From Kaistia adipata DSM 17808 (GTDB lineage: Bacteria; Pseudomonadota; Alphaproteobacteria; Rhizobiales; Kaistiaceae), in NCBI RefSeq assembly GCF_000423225.1, contig NZ_AUHO01000007.1, positions 1 to 64,000 of the forward strand: a DNA stretch of 64,000 nt. Direction: 5' to 3'. How positions within the stretch are numbered: the first letter of the stretch is position 1; each line of letters begins with the position of its first letter. The position numbers and the translations under genes are program-made. The notes beneath the pieces are model-generated. The model saw only the letters and a list, made by a program, of their open reading frames with translations. It was not told the origin of the DNA and searched no databases. Shown piece by piece: positions 44,471-54,536 of the stretch.

Positions 44471-44901
44471 TGCGCGCCTTCCTCCGGATCGTTTTCCTCA
44501 TTCCAATTGGGCTGATCGTGGCGATCCTTGCCGCCGCCGCGATCTATCTCGGCTCGTTCGGCTTCTTCGAGACGGAGAGCTGGGTCGGTCCGGACGGCGA
44601 CATCACCGCGATCTTCGGCCCTGTCGTCATCGTGTTCTACGACATCACCCGCTTCGCGCTGCTGCCGTTCCTGGGCGGGATCTTGGTGGCCGAGATGCTC
44701 GGCATTCGGTCGATGATCCTGTGGACGCTGTTCGGCGGCGCCATCGGCCTTGCCATGCACCTCTCCGCCTATGGCACCGACTATTCGCCCTTGCCGCCGG
44801 TCGCCGCCGGGCTGGTCGCCGGCTTCGCCTACTGGCTGATCGCCGGTCGCCTCGCGGGCACCGGCTTCCGCGCCGCGCCTACTTCCCCTGCGCCAGAATA
44901 A
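44470..44901 (+). CDS. Small membrane protein linked to rlmN
   Basis: A 143-aa protein with about four hydrophobic segments (RIVFLIPIGLIVAILAAAAIYLG at the N-terminus, then FALLPFLGGILVAEMLG and two more). No named family is recognised. It is translationally coupled to rlmN by a one-base overlap, an arrangement I have the impression is common in Rhizobiales. Its 3' end overlaps the converging LysE gene by 23 bases. Confidence 0.78.
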   Translation: MRAFLRIVFLIPIGLIVAILAAAAIYLGSFGFFETESWVGPDGDITAIFGPVVIVFYDITRFALLPFLGGILVAEMLGIRSMILWTLFGGAIGLAMHLSAYGTDYSPLPPVAAGLVAGFAYWLIAGRLAGTGFRAAPTSPAPE

Positions 44902-45520
44902 GGCGGACGGCGAAGCCGCCCATCACGCTGGCGAACAGCCAGTCGACGACGCGGGTCGCCCGCGGCGAACGTTTCAGGAAAGTGGCGAGCGAGCCGGCGA
45001 ACCAGATCATGGCGATGCTGATCGGCGTCGCCACGACGACGAACATCAGCCCGAGGAAGATCAGCTTGCCGCTCGCATGCGGGTCGGACGGCATGACGAA
45101 CTGCGGCAGGAAGGTCACGAAGAAGACGATGATCTTCGGGTTCAGCAGGTTGACCATCAGGCCCTTCAGATAGACCTTGCTGATCGCGTCGCTCGAGCCC
45201 TTGCCGCCGACCGACAGCGCCGATCCGTGCCGGATCGCCTGCACGGCAAGATAGACCAGGTAGGCGGCGCCGACGACCTTCAGGATCAGGAAGGCGGTGG
45301 GCGAGGCGGCGAGCAGCGCCGACAGGCCGATCGCCACCGCGATCGTGTGCACCACCAGCCCCGTCGAGGCGCCGGCAAAGGCGGCGACGCCGGCCATGCG
45401 CGACTGGCCGATCGCCTTGCCCAGGAACAGCGTCATGTCGGGGCCCGGCGTTAGCGTCAGCGCGATGACGGCGGCGAGATAGGCGAGGAAGACGGACAGC
45501 GACGGCAGGAAGGTGAGCAT
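44879..45520 (-). CDS. LysE/RhtB-family amino acid exporter
   Basis: A 213-aa inner-membrane translocator with six predicted segments and the family motif LTPGPDMTLFLGKAIGQSRMAG near the N-terminus, where TPGP(D/N) is diagnostic. It exports amino acids or derivatives such as homoserine lactones. It converges on and slightly overlaps the small membrane protein gene. Confidence 0.93.
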   Translation of the reverse strand: MLTFLPSLSVFLAYLAAVIALTLTPGPDMTLFLGKAIGQSRMAGVAAFAGASTGLVVHTIAVAIGLSALLAASPTAFLILKVVGAAYLVYLAVQAIRHGSALSVGGKGSSDAISKVYLKGLMVNLLNPKIIVFFVTFLPQFVMPSDPHASGKLIFLGLMFVVVATPISIAMIWFAGSLATFLKRSPRATRVVDWLFASVMGGFAVRLILAQGK

Positions 45521-45637
45521 GGCGGAGGCTCCGTTGGAGCCCGAGCTATAACACGAGGATTCGTCCGGCTCCTACGGTCTGTTTTCGCCCCGGAACCCGC
45601 GAGCCGGGGCGCCGTTGCGCCGTTGTCCCGGTGCCGG

Positions 45638-46816
45638 CTAGGCCGGGCCGGGGATAGTGACGAAACACACCGCGGTCGGCGTGCCGACGGCGATGTCCTG
45701 GCCGAGATGGCTGAGTCCGCCATCGTCGGGATCGACGGCGAACAGCGCGATGCGGTCGCTGTCCTGGTTCGCGACGGCGAGCGTGCGGCCGTCCGGCGCG
45801 AAGGCGAAGTGGCGCGGCGTCCGGCCGCCGCTCGCCACCGTGCTGCGCAGCCGGGCGATGCCGTCGTCGCCGATTGTGAAGATCGACAGGCTGTCATGGC
45901 CGCGATTGGCGACATAGAGGAAGCGGCCGTCCGGTCCGAGCCGGATCTCCGAGCAATGATTGCCGGAGCGCGCGCTTTCGGCGACGGTCGGGGTCACGTC
46001 GAGCACGGTGAAGCTGCCGGTCTCCGCGTCGAAGGCGAGCGAGGCGACGGTCGAGCCGAGTTCGTTGACGACATAGGCGAACGGCTTCGACGGATGGAAG
46101 ACGAAATGACGGGGGCCGGAGCCCGGCGGCAGCGCGGTCTCGCCCGCCTTCTCCAGCGTCCCGGCCACGGAGTCGAGGCGATAGGTGACGAGACGGTCGA
46201 TGCCGAGGTCGCTGACGACGACGTGGCGATTGTCGGGCGTCGCCAGCACGCAATGCGCATGCGACCGGTCCTGCCGGGCCGGATCGTGTCCCTTGCCGGG
46301 ATGGGCGGCCGAGGCCGAGGCCGGCGCCAGGCCGCCATCGGCGCGGATCGGGAAGACGGCGACCGACTGGTTGGGCAGCTCGGTCTCGGGCAGCATCATG
46401 TAGTTGGCGAGCAGCAGGTTGCGGCCGGAGCGGTCGAGGCTCGCATGCGCCGTGATGCCGCCGAGCGCCGACTGGCGGTTGATATAGGCGAGCTTGCCGC
46501 TGGCCGGATTGATCCGGTAGGCGCTGATCAGGCCCTCGTTCCACTCCATCACCTCGCTCGTCGCATAGAGCGTGGCGCCGTCGGCGGCCGCGGCGAGGAA
46601 GGTCGGGTTCTCGATGCCGGCCTGGGTGGCGACGAGCGTCGCGGTCGCCGTTTCCGTATCGAAGGCGAAGACGGAAATGCCGCGCGCATTGGCCGAGGCA
46701 AAATAGGGCGTCGGGCGGCTGCAGCCTCCGACATAGACGAATACCTTCTGCTCAGCCAAGTCGATGCTCCCCCCGAATGCGGCCGATGTCGCCGTCCCGG
46801 TCGGTACGATAGCCAT
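45638..46816 (-). CDS. Lactonase-family beta-propeller protein (6-phosphogluconolactonase-like)
   Basis: A 392-aa protein with seven-blade Lactonase/YbhE-type repeats: KVFVYVGGCSRPTPYF, HPGKGHDPARQDRSHAHCVLATPDN (diagnostic His-rich segment), GSGPRHFVFHPSKPFAYVVNEL and GRTPRHFAFAPDGRTLAVANQDS. It may hydrolyse 6-phosphogluconolactone or a related sugar lactone. No signal peptide is clear. It is monocistronic. Confidence 0.9.
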   Translation of the reverse strand: MAIVPTGTATSAAFGGSIDLAEQKVFVYVGGCSRPTPYFASANARGISVFAFDTETATATLVATQAGIENPTFLAAAADGATLYATSEVMEWNEGLISAYRINPASGKLAYINRQSALGGITAHASLDRSGRNLLLANYMMLPETELPNQSVAVFPIRADGGLAPASASAAHPGKGHDPARQDRSHAHCVLATPDNRHVVVSDLGIDRLVTYRLDSVAGTLEKAGETALPPGSGPRHFVFHPSKPFAYVVNELGSTVASLAFDAETGSFTVLDVTPTVAESARSGNHCSEIRLGPDGRFLYVANRGHDSLSIFTIGDDGIARLRSTVASGGRTPRHFAFAPDGRTLAVANQDSDRIALFAVDPDDGGLSHLGQDIAVGTPTAVCFVTIPGPA

Positions 46817-47119
46817 TTTCGGCCGGCCTCGTCACGGAGCATTCGCAATATTCACGGTTGCGATCCCTGGCAAACGCACTTCCGCGTTCCGCATGCTGCG
46901 ACGGCGCGTCTGGCGCAATTTCGCCATCTGAGCCGGCTTAAGCTTCTGCCTCCATACGAAATGTTGGCGGGAGACCAACTTGTCCGGATGGCGCGAGCGA
47001 AAACGGCGGAAACGCTGGGCAGCTCGTTCCCTTAGCCGGCGATCCATGCTCTAGATCGCCGCGCCTGCCGCCGGGCAGGGCGCCGACACAGGCTGGTCGA
47101 CGATCAGGAGGTTTTGTTC
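46817..47119. other. Gene-free gap between the lactonase and OpgC genes
   Basis: About 300 bases separating two diverging genes. Only the AGGAGG ribosome site of the OpgC gene (47106-47111) is evident; no repeats, RNA gene or clear operator were seen. Confidence 0.5.
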
Positions 47120-48607
47120 GTGATCCTTCCATTCGGGCAGCGCATCGCCATGCCCGCGCAATATGGGCTGACCTGCCTGTTCGTGCTGCCCTGCTTCGCG
47201 CTCCGCCTGCAATGGCCCTGGCACAGCTTCTCCTTCTTCCTGTTCGCGCCGGCCGTCCTGCTGGGAGCTGCCCTGTTCGGGCGGGGCCCCGCCATTCTCG
47301 CTACGGCGCTGACCTCGCTGCTCGCCGTCTTCTTCTGGCTGGAGCCGATCTACACGTTCCGCATGTCGTCGCAGCAGGTGCCGCCGCTGGTGCTCTACGC
47401 GCTGGTCTGCGCCGGCATCGTCGCGCTCTGCGAATGGTCGCGCGCGGCGCTTAATCGGGATCGCCGCGCGGCGCTCGCCGAGCAGCGCGCCGCGGCCGGC
47501 GCGCGCTTCGACGGCATCGATTTCTGGCGCGGCCTCATCCTCTGCACCATCTTCGTCAACCACGTCCCCGGCAACATCGTCGAGGCGATCACGCATCGCA
47601 ATTTTGGCGCCTCGGATTCAGCCGAGGCCTTCGTCTTCCTGTCCGGCATGTCGCTGGCGCTCGCCTATGGCCATCGCCTCCAGCCCGGCGCGCAGACCGG
47701 CGTTCTCCTGGCGCTGCTGCGGCGCGTCCTGAAGCTCTATGGCGTCCATGTCGCGCTCTCCTTCGCGGCGATCGCCATCTTCTCGGCCGGCGCGCTCTAC
47801 TGGCGCGATCCGTCGCTCCTGAAGGGGCTCGGCCTGCAGCTCTACGTCGCCGACGCCTGGACCTGCCTGATCGGCATCCTGACGCTTGGCCACCAGCTCG
47901 GCTATTTCAACATCCTGCCGCTCTATCTGGTGCTGATCCTCGCCGTACCGGCCCAGCTCTGGCTGGCGCGGATCGACATCGGGCTGATGCTGGTCGCCTC
48001 GGCGCTGCTTTATGCCGTGGCACGCGGCTTCGGCTGGAACCTGCCCAACTGGCCGGGGCAGGGCGGCTGGTTCCTTAACCCCCTCACCTGGCAGTTCGTG
48101 ATGGCGATCGGCGTCGCCGCCGGGCTGACCTTGCGCCGGACGGGCACGGTCCCGATTCAGCCGGCGCTGGTCGCCGTCGCCGCCGCCGTCGTGGCCATCG
48201 GGTTCCTGATCTCGCCGAGCGGGCCGGGCGCCGTCCGCAACTGGATCGGCGTGCATGGTCATCTCGACGTCAACAAGTCGGCGCTGGGGCTGACGCGGCT
48301 GACGCATTTCCTGGCGCTCGCCTACGTCATCCATGCCTCCGGGCTGACGAAGCTCTGCCGCCGCCTGCCCGTGTTCGCGCCGCTCGCCGCGATCGGCCGG
48401 CACGGCCTTTTGATGTTCGCGCTGCTCTCGCTGCTGTCGGCCGTGGGCCAGGTACTGGTGAGCCATGTGCGCGCCGGCGCGCTGTTCGACATCGTCTTCC
48501 TGGGCGGCGGGCTGGTCCTGCTCTGGGTCGCCGCGCGGCTTGCCGATGCGGCGCGGCCGCTGCGGCCGCGCGTGGCGGCCGGCATGGCCCCGGCGCCGGC
48601 GGGCTGA
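47120..48607 (+). CDS. OpgC-type membrane protein with N-terminal DUF4118-like region
   Basis: A 495-aa polytopic protein with two parts. Residues 1-115 form four hydrophobic helices resembling the DUF4118 membrane module of KdpD sensor kinases ([43 protein letters not shown]). Residues about 130-480 match OpgC ([55 protein letters not shown]), which succinylates periplasmic glucans in relatives. The GTG at 47120 is eight bases after AGGAGG and preferred over a TTG at 47114. The fusion is unusual. The 271 bases after the gene, up to the tRNA, hold nothing I can identify. Confidence 0.85.
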   Translation: MILPFGQRIAMPAQYGLTCLFVLPCFALRLQWPWHSFSFFLFAPAVLLGAALFGRGPAILATALTSLLAVFFWLEPIYTFRMSSQQVPPLVLYALVCAGIVALCEWSRAALNRDRRAALAEQRAAAGARFDGIDFWRGLILCTIFVNHVPGNIVEAITHRNFGASDSAEAFVFLSGMSLALAYGHRLQPGAQTGVLLALLRRVLKLYGVHVALSFAAIAIFSAGALYWRDPSLLKGLGLQLYVADAWTCLIGILTLGHQLGYFNILPLYLVLILAVPAQLWLARIDIGLMLVASALLYAVARGFGWNLPNWPGQGGWFLNPLTWQFVMAIGVAAGLTLRRTGTVPIQPALVAVAAAVVAIGFLISPSGPGAVRNWIGVHGHLDVNKSALGLTRLTHFLALAYVIHASGLTKLCRRLPVFAPLAAIGRHGLLMFALLSLLSAVGQVLVSHVRAGALFDIVFLGGGLVLLWVAARLADAARPLRPRVAAGMAPAPAG

Positions 48608-48878
48608 TCGAAGGCCGCCGCGGCGGCATGGCGCGGGCGGAAGCCGGCCCGGCACGCGATGTTGCCGTCGGTTGGCCGCCGAGCGACGTGCCGGGCGACC
48701 GGTTGCATGGTAGCCGGGAGCCTCGCGATCGGGTCGGCGGCCGGGCGATCGGACGGCGTTCGCGGCGGAGGAGAATTCCGAGGTTGCGAACTCTTCGTTG
48801 AAAGCTTGGCTTTCGGCATTGCTGCCGGCCGGTGCTTCGGTTATGTAGTCCGGCACGCGGCCCTGCCGCCTCCGGCCT

Positions 48879-48925
<47 letters not shown>

Positions 48926-48955
<30 letters not shown>

Positions 48956-50584
48956 TTTCAGAACAGAACTATGAACGCCGAACGCCGCCGTTTCTACGCT
49001 TGAAGCGGCGACCAGCGTTCGCAGCAGTTCCGACTTCGATCCCATGATGCGAACCTCGTCGTCGGCAACCTCGACACGCTGCGCCAGCGCGCGTAGATGG
49101 TCGCGGCGGTAGCCGCCATCGTTGAGCCTGATCCGTTCACGGGCTTTGCGGGCAAACCCCTTGAGCATATCGGGGGTGACGCCCTGATTGCCTGAACTAT
49201 CGAGCGCGAGCTGCGTGCGCTCCGCGTCGGCGGCGGCTTGATCCCGCAATGCCTTGAGGCTCACCATGCGTTCCTTTGCCATGGCGTCGTCCTTGTCCAC
49301 CATGCCGGCTTCGATGGCGTCAAAGAGACGGCCGAGCCGCTGGTCGGCTTCCGTGATTCGCCTTTGAAGCTCGGCAAGATGCTCGCGGCGGCGCTCGGTG
49401 CGTTCCTGTCGGCGGTCGATGACGCTGGCAAGGACGGTTTCCAACCGCTTGGGCAGGAGCAGGCGGTCCCCGATATAATCGGCGACCGTATGGTCCAGCT
49501 TGTCCATGGGGATCGTGCGACCCTTGCAGCCGGTCTTGCCCTGCCGGGCCTTGGTCGAGCAGGTATAGTAGCGGTATGTCGCGCCCGTGCTGCCTTGGCC
49601 GGTGCGAAGCGTCATCGCTCCCCCGCACTTGGCGCAGAAGCAAATGCCGGTCAGGAGCGTCGGGCCGCTGGAGACACGTGCAGGCGTCACCATGGGATTG
49701 CGGGACTTGAGGCGGGCTTGCACCGCGTCGAACGTCTCGCGCTCGATTAGGGGCGGCACCGCCATGATGGCGACCTCGCTCTCCGGCTTCTTCTCCCGAT
49801 CCTTGTGCGAGCGGGTGTTGAACCTGTGCTCGCCGATATAGGTGGTGCGGGTCAGGATGGCGTGGATTTGCGCCAATCCCCAACGCCCTCCGTCGCGGGT
49901 GAAGAAGCGGCGCTCGTTGAGATAGGTGGCGATGGCCTTGACGCCCATCGCGCCGGACGTGCCGTCTCCTTCGAGGAACAGGCGATAGATCAGCCGCACG
50001 GTGTCGGCGTGCAGCGGGTCGATCTCCAGCTTCTTCTTGATCTTCGATCCGCGCTGCTCGGCCGCGACGATGCGATAGCCGATGGGCGGCCGTGCGCCGT
50101 TCCAGAAACCCTGCCGGGCATTCTCGTTCATGGCGCGCAGGACGTGCTTGGCGTTCTCCTTGGACTGGTATTCGTCGAACAGCGCCATGATCTGCCGCAT
50201 CATCTGGTGCATGGGATCGTCGCCCATTTCCTGCGTGATGGACACGAGCTTGACGCCGTTCTTCGCCAGCTTGCGAACGTAGAACTCCATCTCGAAGTGA
50301 TCGCGGAAGAAGCGCGAGAAGCTATGCACCACGACAATGTCGAAGGGCGCGGGCTTCGACGTGCCCGCCTCGATCATGCGCTGGAATTCGGGGCGCTTGT
50401 CGTTGGTGGCGGTTGCGCCCGGTTCCACATAAGTCTCAACGAGCTGATAGCCGCGCTGCTCGCAATAGGCTTCGCCCTGCCGCTTCTGGTCGGGAATGGA
50501 AATATCATGCTCCGCCTGCCGGGCAGTCGAAACGCGCAGGTAGAGCGCGGCGCGGGCGGTAGTGGTTGGGCTGTGAATGTTCAT
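48926..50584 (-). CDS. Large serine recombinase (element B integrase)
   Basis: A 552-aa enzyme: catalytic Ser in [13 protein letters not shown], recombinase domain, zinc ribbon with [10 protein letters not shown] and a second Cys pair, then a coiled-coil region. Residues 1-543 are element-encoded; the last nine (WRTRHDSNV) and the stop are read from the antisense strand of tRNA-Arg. Compared with the element A enzyme it ends at a natural site-provided stop, so the two proteins differ by a tail of about 140 residues. It overlaps the HTH gene by four bases. Confidence 0.95.
48951..48965 (-). other. Attachment-site junction of element B
   Basis: On the minus strand this reads TGTTCTGAAATGGCG, the counterpart of TGTTCCGAAGTGGCG at the element A junction. 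TGG is the complement of the tRNA CCA. The two differ at two positions only, while the tRNA side diverges beyond it. Confidence 0.6.
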
Positions 50585-50979
50585 GGTCGGCCTCCCATAG
50601 CTTTCTTCATCTTGGGGTGGTCGATCAGGGGCAACGCCAGCTCCACGCGGTCATGCACCACCTTGGGCGCGAGCTTACGCCCATGCCCCGGTTCGAGTCG
50701 CACAAGACCGTAGTTCTCCATGGTTTTCAGGGTGCGTGACAGATTGGAGCCGGCCCGGCCGGTGATTTCCGCCAGTTCCTCCAGCGATGCCGGGGCTTTC
50801 TCGGCGATGATGCGCAGCAGTTCGCGGTTGCCGGCCGACAGCACCTTGGCAAAGGATTCGGTCGAGGTGAACCACACCTTCGGATCGCTGGGCGCAGGTT
50901 TTTCCTCGCCGCGCGCGATCCGCATGGTGCGGGCCTTCATTTCTTCATAGTCGGCAATCCCGACTTTCAATGTGGTCAT
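50581..50979 (-). CDS. HTH DNA-binding protein, likely antitoxin partner (element B)
   Basis: A 132-aa homologue of the protein at 21687, with the same start MTTLKVGIADY and a winged helix in SLEELAEITGRAGSNLSRTLKTMENYGLV. It ends with KKAMGGRP instead of the element A tail. It overlaps the TumE-like gene and the recombinase gene by four bases each, so the toxin, antitoxin and recombinase are coupled as in element A. Confidence 0.7.
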   Translation of the reverse strand: MTTLKVGIADYEEMKARTMRIARGEEKPAPSDPKVWFTSTESFAKVLSAGNRELLRIIAEKAPASLEELAEITGRAGSNLSRTLKTMENYGLVRLEPGHGRKLAPKVVHDRVELALPLIDHPKMKKAMGGRP

Positions 50980-51329
50980 AGGGCACCTCGTTCCTTCAAT
51001 ACCGCGTCCACGGCCTGCCAGAAGTCGGCCAGCAGCGTGGCCGCATCCTCGTAGGCGTAAGGCTTCACGGTCTGAAAGCGGTGCCGATGGTCCATCGGCG
51101 CGCCGCGCCTGCCTCGGCCGACCGGATGGGCATTGTCGAAGCCGACCAGCCGTTCGCCCGAAGGCTCGTGAAGCGTGAGCGAATAATCGAGGCCGTGCGG
51201 CTTTTCCGGCGAGGCCGGAACGCGGGTGACGACGAACTTCACCCAATGGCCGCCCTCGGGATCGACAAAGAGCATCTGTCCGTCGAGGTCCAGAAGCGTG
51301 TCGAGGCTTGGATCACGATCCACGCTCAC
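50976..51329 (-). CDS. TumE-family toxin-like protein (element B)
   Basis: A 117-aa protein nearly identical to that at 21337, with the same DLDGQMLFVDPEGGHWVKFVVTR segment. The strong conservation compared with the neighbouring small protein indicates selection on this gene. Toxicity is inferred from family and pairing only. Confidence 0.65.
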   Translation of the reverse strand: MSVDRDPSLDTLLDLDGQMLFVDPEGGHWVKFVVTRVPASPEKPHGLDYSLTLHEPSGERLVGFDNAHPVGRGRRGAPMDHRHRFQTVKPYAYEDAATLLADFWQAVDAVLKERGAL

Positions 51330-51643
51330 GTCTTTTTCCTATCAGTTTGTGATAGGTATTGCAAGCTGTCATTCGGCTTTCTCGGGTTCAAGAGTTCGTC
51401 GAACACATCGCCGAACCAACGCTCGAACACGTCAATCTCGGCTTCGGTGACGGGAATGTCTTCGGGCCAGTCGTCGGTGACACGCATCCTCTGCCCATCC
51501 GGGCCGAGAAGTGGCATGTTGCCGGCTCGCGTCCGGCCGTCGGGCGTAGGATCGTCGGCGTAGTCGAAAAGATCGTCGGGAAGTGGTTCGGGGATCGACT
51601 GTCGCGGTCGCCCTCTCCGGGCGCGGCGGCGCTCTGCGCACAT
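51326..51643 (-). CDS. ICE-conserved small acidic protein (element B)
   Basis: A 105-aa counterpart of the protein at 21020. The N-terminal MCAERRRARRGRPRQ and LPDDLFDYAD and the C-terminal FERWFGDVFDELL parts correspond, but the centre (RTRAGNMPLLGPDGQRMRV) is unrelated. It starts after AAGGAGG. An upstream in-frame ATG at 51682 is less likely, since it is outside the conserved part. The hairpin seen at 20970 in element A has a partly compensated equivalent just upstream (51666-51692). Confidence 0.72.
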   Translation of the reverse strand: MCAERRRARRGRPRQSIPEPLPDDLFDYADDPTPDGRTRAGNMPLLGPDGQRMRVTDDWPEDIPVTEAEIDVFERWFGDVFDELLNPRKPNDSLQYLSQTDRKKT

Positions 51644-51778
51644 GGAATCCTCCTTGGTTCTGTTGGAATCCGAGGCGCTCAAGGCCCCGGAATTAGGCGA
51701 ACCATGGAGGGCAGTCGGCGGCCTGTAGCGTGCCGCATTTGCGCCTATGCGCTGGCGGCACCCCTGCCGGGATGGGAC

Positions 51779-52000
51779 TCAGTTGGCGGCTCGCCGTGCC
51801 TTGGCGAAGCCGCGATCCGTTGCGATGAACCGCTCCAGCATCGGCACGATGAGCCTGACGGGATCGGCGGCGGGCTGGCCGCTCTCGCGGGCCAGCACCT
51901 CGGCATAGGCGACCAGATCGCGGTGAAGTGGCGCAGGCAGCTCCACGGTGATCTTCACGGGCTTGTCGTCGGGCAGCGGGCCGAGTTTCAGCTTGGTCAT
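51779..52000 (-). CDS. DUF2274 family protein (element B)
   Basis: A 73-aa protein, almost identical to the one at 20663 (MTKLKLGPLPDDKPVKITVELPAP...). It follows trbI by two bases and has the same AGGAGG site. A small ribbon-helix-helix-like protein of unknown function. Confidence 0.88.
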   Translation of the reverse strand: MTKLKLGPLPDDKPVKITVELPAPLHRDLVAYAEVLARESGQPAADPVRLIVPMLERFIATDRGFAKARRAAN

Positions 52001-52002
52001 GG

Positions 52003-53139
52003 TCAACCTCCTGCCGGTTCGAATACAAGGTCGCGGGTGACGATGATCCTGACCGGGAAGCCGGGCCGGATGGTCAGCGTCGGTGCGACCTGCAACTGGC
52101 GCTGGACGATCTGCTGCCCCGCCTGATTGACGGTATCCTGCGCCCCGTCGAGGATGGCCCGGATAAGCCGGTCCTCGTCGCTGGTCGCCAGTTCCGTGCC
52201 GACTGCGAGCAGCGTGGACAGCCCTGCGGCCTTCATCAGATCCCACCAGTGGTAATCCACGCCATCCTCAAGCCCGGCGTAACCGGAAGCGTCCGCACCC
52301 GGCAGACGCTCAAGGACGATGGAACGGCCGCCCGGCAGGATCAGGCGGTTCCACACCAAGAGCACCCTTCGCTGGCCGAAGGTCACGCCGTCATCGTATT
52401 GGCCGATGATGCGCGTTCCCTGCGGGATCAGCAGCAGCGACCCGGTCGGGCTGTCATAGACGTTCTCGGTCACTTGAGCCGTGATCTGGCCCGGCAGGTC
52501 CGAACGGATGCCGGTGATGAGCGCGGCCGGAATCACGGCCCCGGCCTGAAGGATGTAGGGCGATGCCGGCGGCGCGACACGATCCGGCGCGACAGTCTGC
52601 CGGTCCACGGGTCCATTGAGGAAAGCCGCGTGCCGGTCCTGCGTCGCGGGCTGTCCGCCGAGGCCAAGACCGGCAAGGCTGGGCATGGCCGTCCCTGCCG
52701 GCGATCCCGTGCGCGGGCCGGACTGGAAGAACACATTGCTTAAGCGCGCGGCTTCTTCCTCGGCGCGGCGGCGTTCCTCGGCGGGATCGACGGCGGGCGT
52801 CGCCATCGTAGGCGGTGCGACGGGCTGCCCTCGGTTCTGCGCGTCGAGGATCGGACGGCCCAAATCTCCGGGCAGCGCGGGGCCGAGCACCGGCCCGCTA
52901 TAGTCGCTTGGCAGACCGGCGAGGCCGTCCGCCGTGGGCCGGTTCTCGGTCGAGTAGAGTTCGCCGCCGTCCGGCCCTCCGTCGCGGGTCTGGAGCGCAT
53001 AGATGAGTGCGCCGCCGATGCCGAGCAACGCAACCGCGCCGACGCCCGCCAGCATCTTGCGGGACAGGCGGGTGACGCGCGGCGGCTCGGCGCGCAGCCG
53101 CATGGGGGCTGCGGTTTCGGTGATGGTGTTGTCGGTCAT
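52003..53139 (-). CDS. trbI: TrbI, VirB10-type channel protein (element B)
   Basis: A 378-aa protein with the same length and layout as the element A copy: membrane helix MLAGVGAVALLGIGGALIYAL, Pro-rich linker, and VirB10 domain with LLIPQGTRIIGQYDDG. It overlaps the trbG stop by four bases. No defect seen. Confidence 0.94.
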   Translation of the reverse strand: MTDNTITETAAPMRLRAEPPRVTRLSRKMLAGVGAVALLGIGGALIYALQTRDGGPDGGELYSTENRPTADGLAGLPSDYSGPVLGPALPGDLGRPILDAQNRGQPVAPPTMATPAVDPAEERRRAEEEAARLSNVFFQSGPRTGSPAGTAMPSLAGLGLGGQPATQDRHAAFLNGPVDRQTVAPDRVAPPASPYILQAGAVIPAALITGIRSDLPGQITAQVTENVYDSPTGSLLLIPQGTRIIGQYDDGVTFGQRRVLLVWNRLILPGGRSIVLERLPGADASGYAGLEDGVDYHWWDLMKAAGLSTLLAVGTELATSDEDRLIRAILDGAQDTVNQAGQQIVQRQLQVAPTLTIRPGFPVRIIVTRDLVFEPAGG

Positions 53140-54536
53140 GACGGGGAGCCTCCGGTCGCGCTGGCGGGCTGCGCGTCGGCGGCCTGCGTCGGGTTGGTGC
53201 GGACGATCCTGACGACCTGCTGGCGGCTGCCAGAGCCAAGGCGCAGCTCGGCCGCGCCGAACAGGCGGTCCACGATCAGGACGTTCTGGTGGACTCGGCT
53301 GTTGACGATCTGCGGCTCGCCGTTCGCGCCAAGCACGAAGATGGGCGGCATCTCGCCCTGCACGATCCCGGCCGGGAAGACGACATAGACGCGGCGGCCA
53401 TCGTCGAAGACGGAGACGGGCCGCCATGGCGGGCTATCGCCCTGCACCTGCAAGGCGTAGCGATAGTTCCGCGCCGCCTCGGCGGGGATGATCGGGGCTG
53501 TCGGAACGGTGCGGCGCTGGCCGGGCGTCGCGGGATAGGCCCAGGCGACGGCGGGCATGTAGAGCGATTCCCGGGCGCGCAGCTCGATCATGTAGGTGCG
53601 CCGGTCGGTGGTGACGACAAGGTTGGTGGCGATGTCGGGTCGCGTCGGCTTCACGAGGATATGGACGCGGCGGTTCGCGCCCGAACCGGATTCCGTGTCG
53701 CCGATGATCCAGCGGGCGGTGTCGCCCGCCGCGATTGGCCCCGCGCCGGTCAGGCTCTCGCCCGGCTCCAGCGCGATCGTCGTGATCTGCCCGACTGCGG
53801 CATAGACCTGATAGAGCGCGCCTTCCGACCACGGATATATCTGGATGGCGTTGTAGTAGCCTTCGCGGCGCGGCTCGACGCGGGCGGCTGCATTGGCGTT
53901 CTCGACGCGGCCGGTCGGCGTGCCGGCAGCCGTACCGCCCCGCGCCACGGTCCATGCCGGGGGCACATGCAGCGGCCGGGGCGTGTTGTCGACTGCTGCC
54001 GCCTGCACGGTCGGCAGCGGCGGAACGCTGGCGTCATAGCTGAATTGCGGCATCCGATTGGTGGCGCAGCCGGTCAAAGCGATTGCCACGACCGTCACAA
54101 AAATAGCATACGATAGCGGCTTTAGGATTAGTAGTGAGGAACTGACAGGATGGATACTGTCCCGACGATTGTTGCCCGGTATATCGACGCCTACAACACG
54201 ATGAATGTTCAGGCGATGCTCGACTGCCTGTCGGGCGACGTTCGGTTTATCAACAGATCGAACGGAGAAGTGACGAACGAGACGCATGGGATTGAGGCAT
54301 TTCGCGCGTTGGCGGAACAGGGTGTTGAATTGTTTGCGGAAAGAGAACAGACAATTCTCGACTGCATCGCCATTGAGGACCGTGCAGCGGTGCGCATCGG
54401 CTATCGCGCCAAGGTCAAGGCCGACCTGCCCAACGGCTGGAAGGCTGGGCAGAAGATCGAGATAGCGGGCACCTCGTTCTTCATGATCTCCAAGGGAAAG
54501 ATCAGCGAGGTGATTGATGCAAGCTGACGTTGTCAT
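53136..54536 (-). CDS. trbG: TrbG, VirB9-type lipoprotein gene with interrupted 5' end
   Basis: The mature part, from CATNRMPQFSYDASVPP to the C-terminus, is a complete TrbG nearly identical to element A. A good lipoprotein signal (LKPLSYAIFVTVVAIALTGC) precedes it, but no ATG, GTG or TTG stands at a normal distance. The original ATG, overlapping the trbF stop at 54536, is separated from it by about 400 bases holding an oppositely oriented NTF2-like gene. The frame happens to stay open through that insert, giving a 466-aa product with an unnatural N-terminal extension. Expression and export may be impaired. The signal peptide differs from that of element A. Confidence 0.7.
   Translation of the reverse strand: MTTSACINHLADLSLGDHEERGARYLDLLPSLPAVGQVGLDLGAIADAHRCTVLNGDAVENCLFSFRKQFNTLFRQRAKCLNPMRLVRHFSVRSVDKPNVARQAVEHRLNIHRVVGVDIPGNNRRDSIHPVSSSLLILKPLSYAIFVTVVAIALTGCATNRMPQFSYDASVPPLPTVQAAAVDNTPRPLHVPPAWTVARGGTAAGTPTGRVENANAAARVEPRREGYYNAIQIYPWSEGALYQVYAAVGQITTIALEPGESLTGAGPIAAGDTARWIIGDTESGSGANRRVHILVKPTRPDIATNLVVTTDRRTYMIELRARESLYMPAVAWAYPATPGQRRTVPTAPIIPAEAARNYRYALQVQGDSPPWRPVSVFDDGRRVYVVFPAGIVQGEMPPIFVLGANGEPQIVNSRVHQNVLIVDRLFGAAELRLGSGSRQQVVRIVRTNPTQAADAQPASATGGSPS
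54150..54527 (+). CDS. NTF2/SnoaL-like protein (cargo of element B)
   Basis: A 125-aa protein with an NTF2-like cone fold pattern: VARYIDAYNTMNVQAMLDCLSGDVRFINRSNGEVTNETHGIEAFRALAEQG, then ending GTSFFMISKGKISEVIDAS. Family members include isomerases, cyclases and binding proteins; no function can be set here. It is oriented against the trb operon, lies between trbF and trbG with its stop five bases from the trbF stop, and is lower in GC than its neighbours. A GAGGAA site precedes the ATG. No transposase is nearby. Confidence 0.8.
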   Translation: MDTVPTIVARYIDAYNTMNVQAMLDCLSGDVRFINRSNGEVTNETHGIEAFRALAEQGVELFAEREQTILDCIAIEDRAAVRIGYRAKVKADLPNGWKAGQKIEIAGTSFFMISKGKISEVIDAS

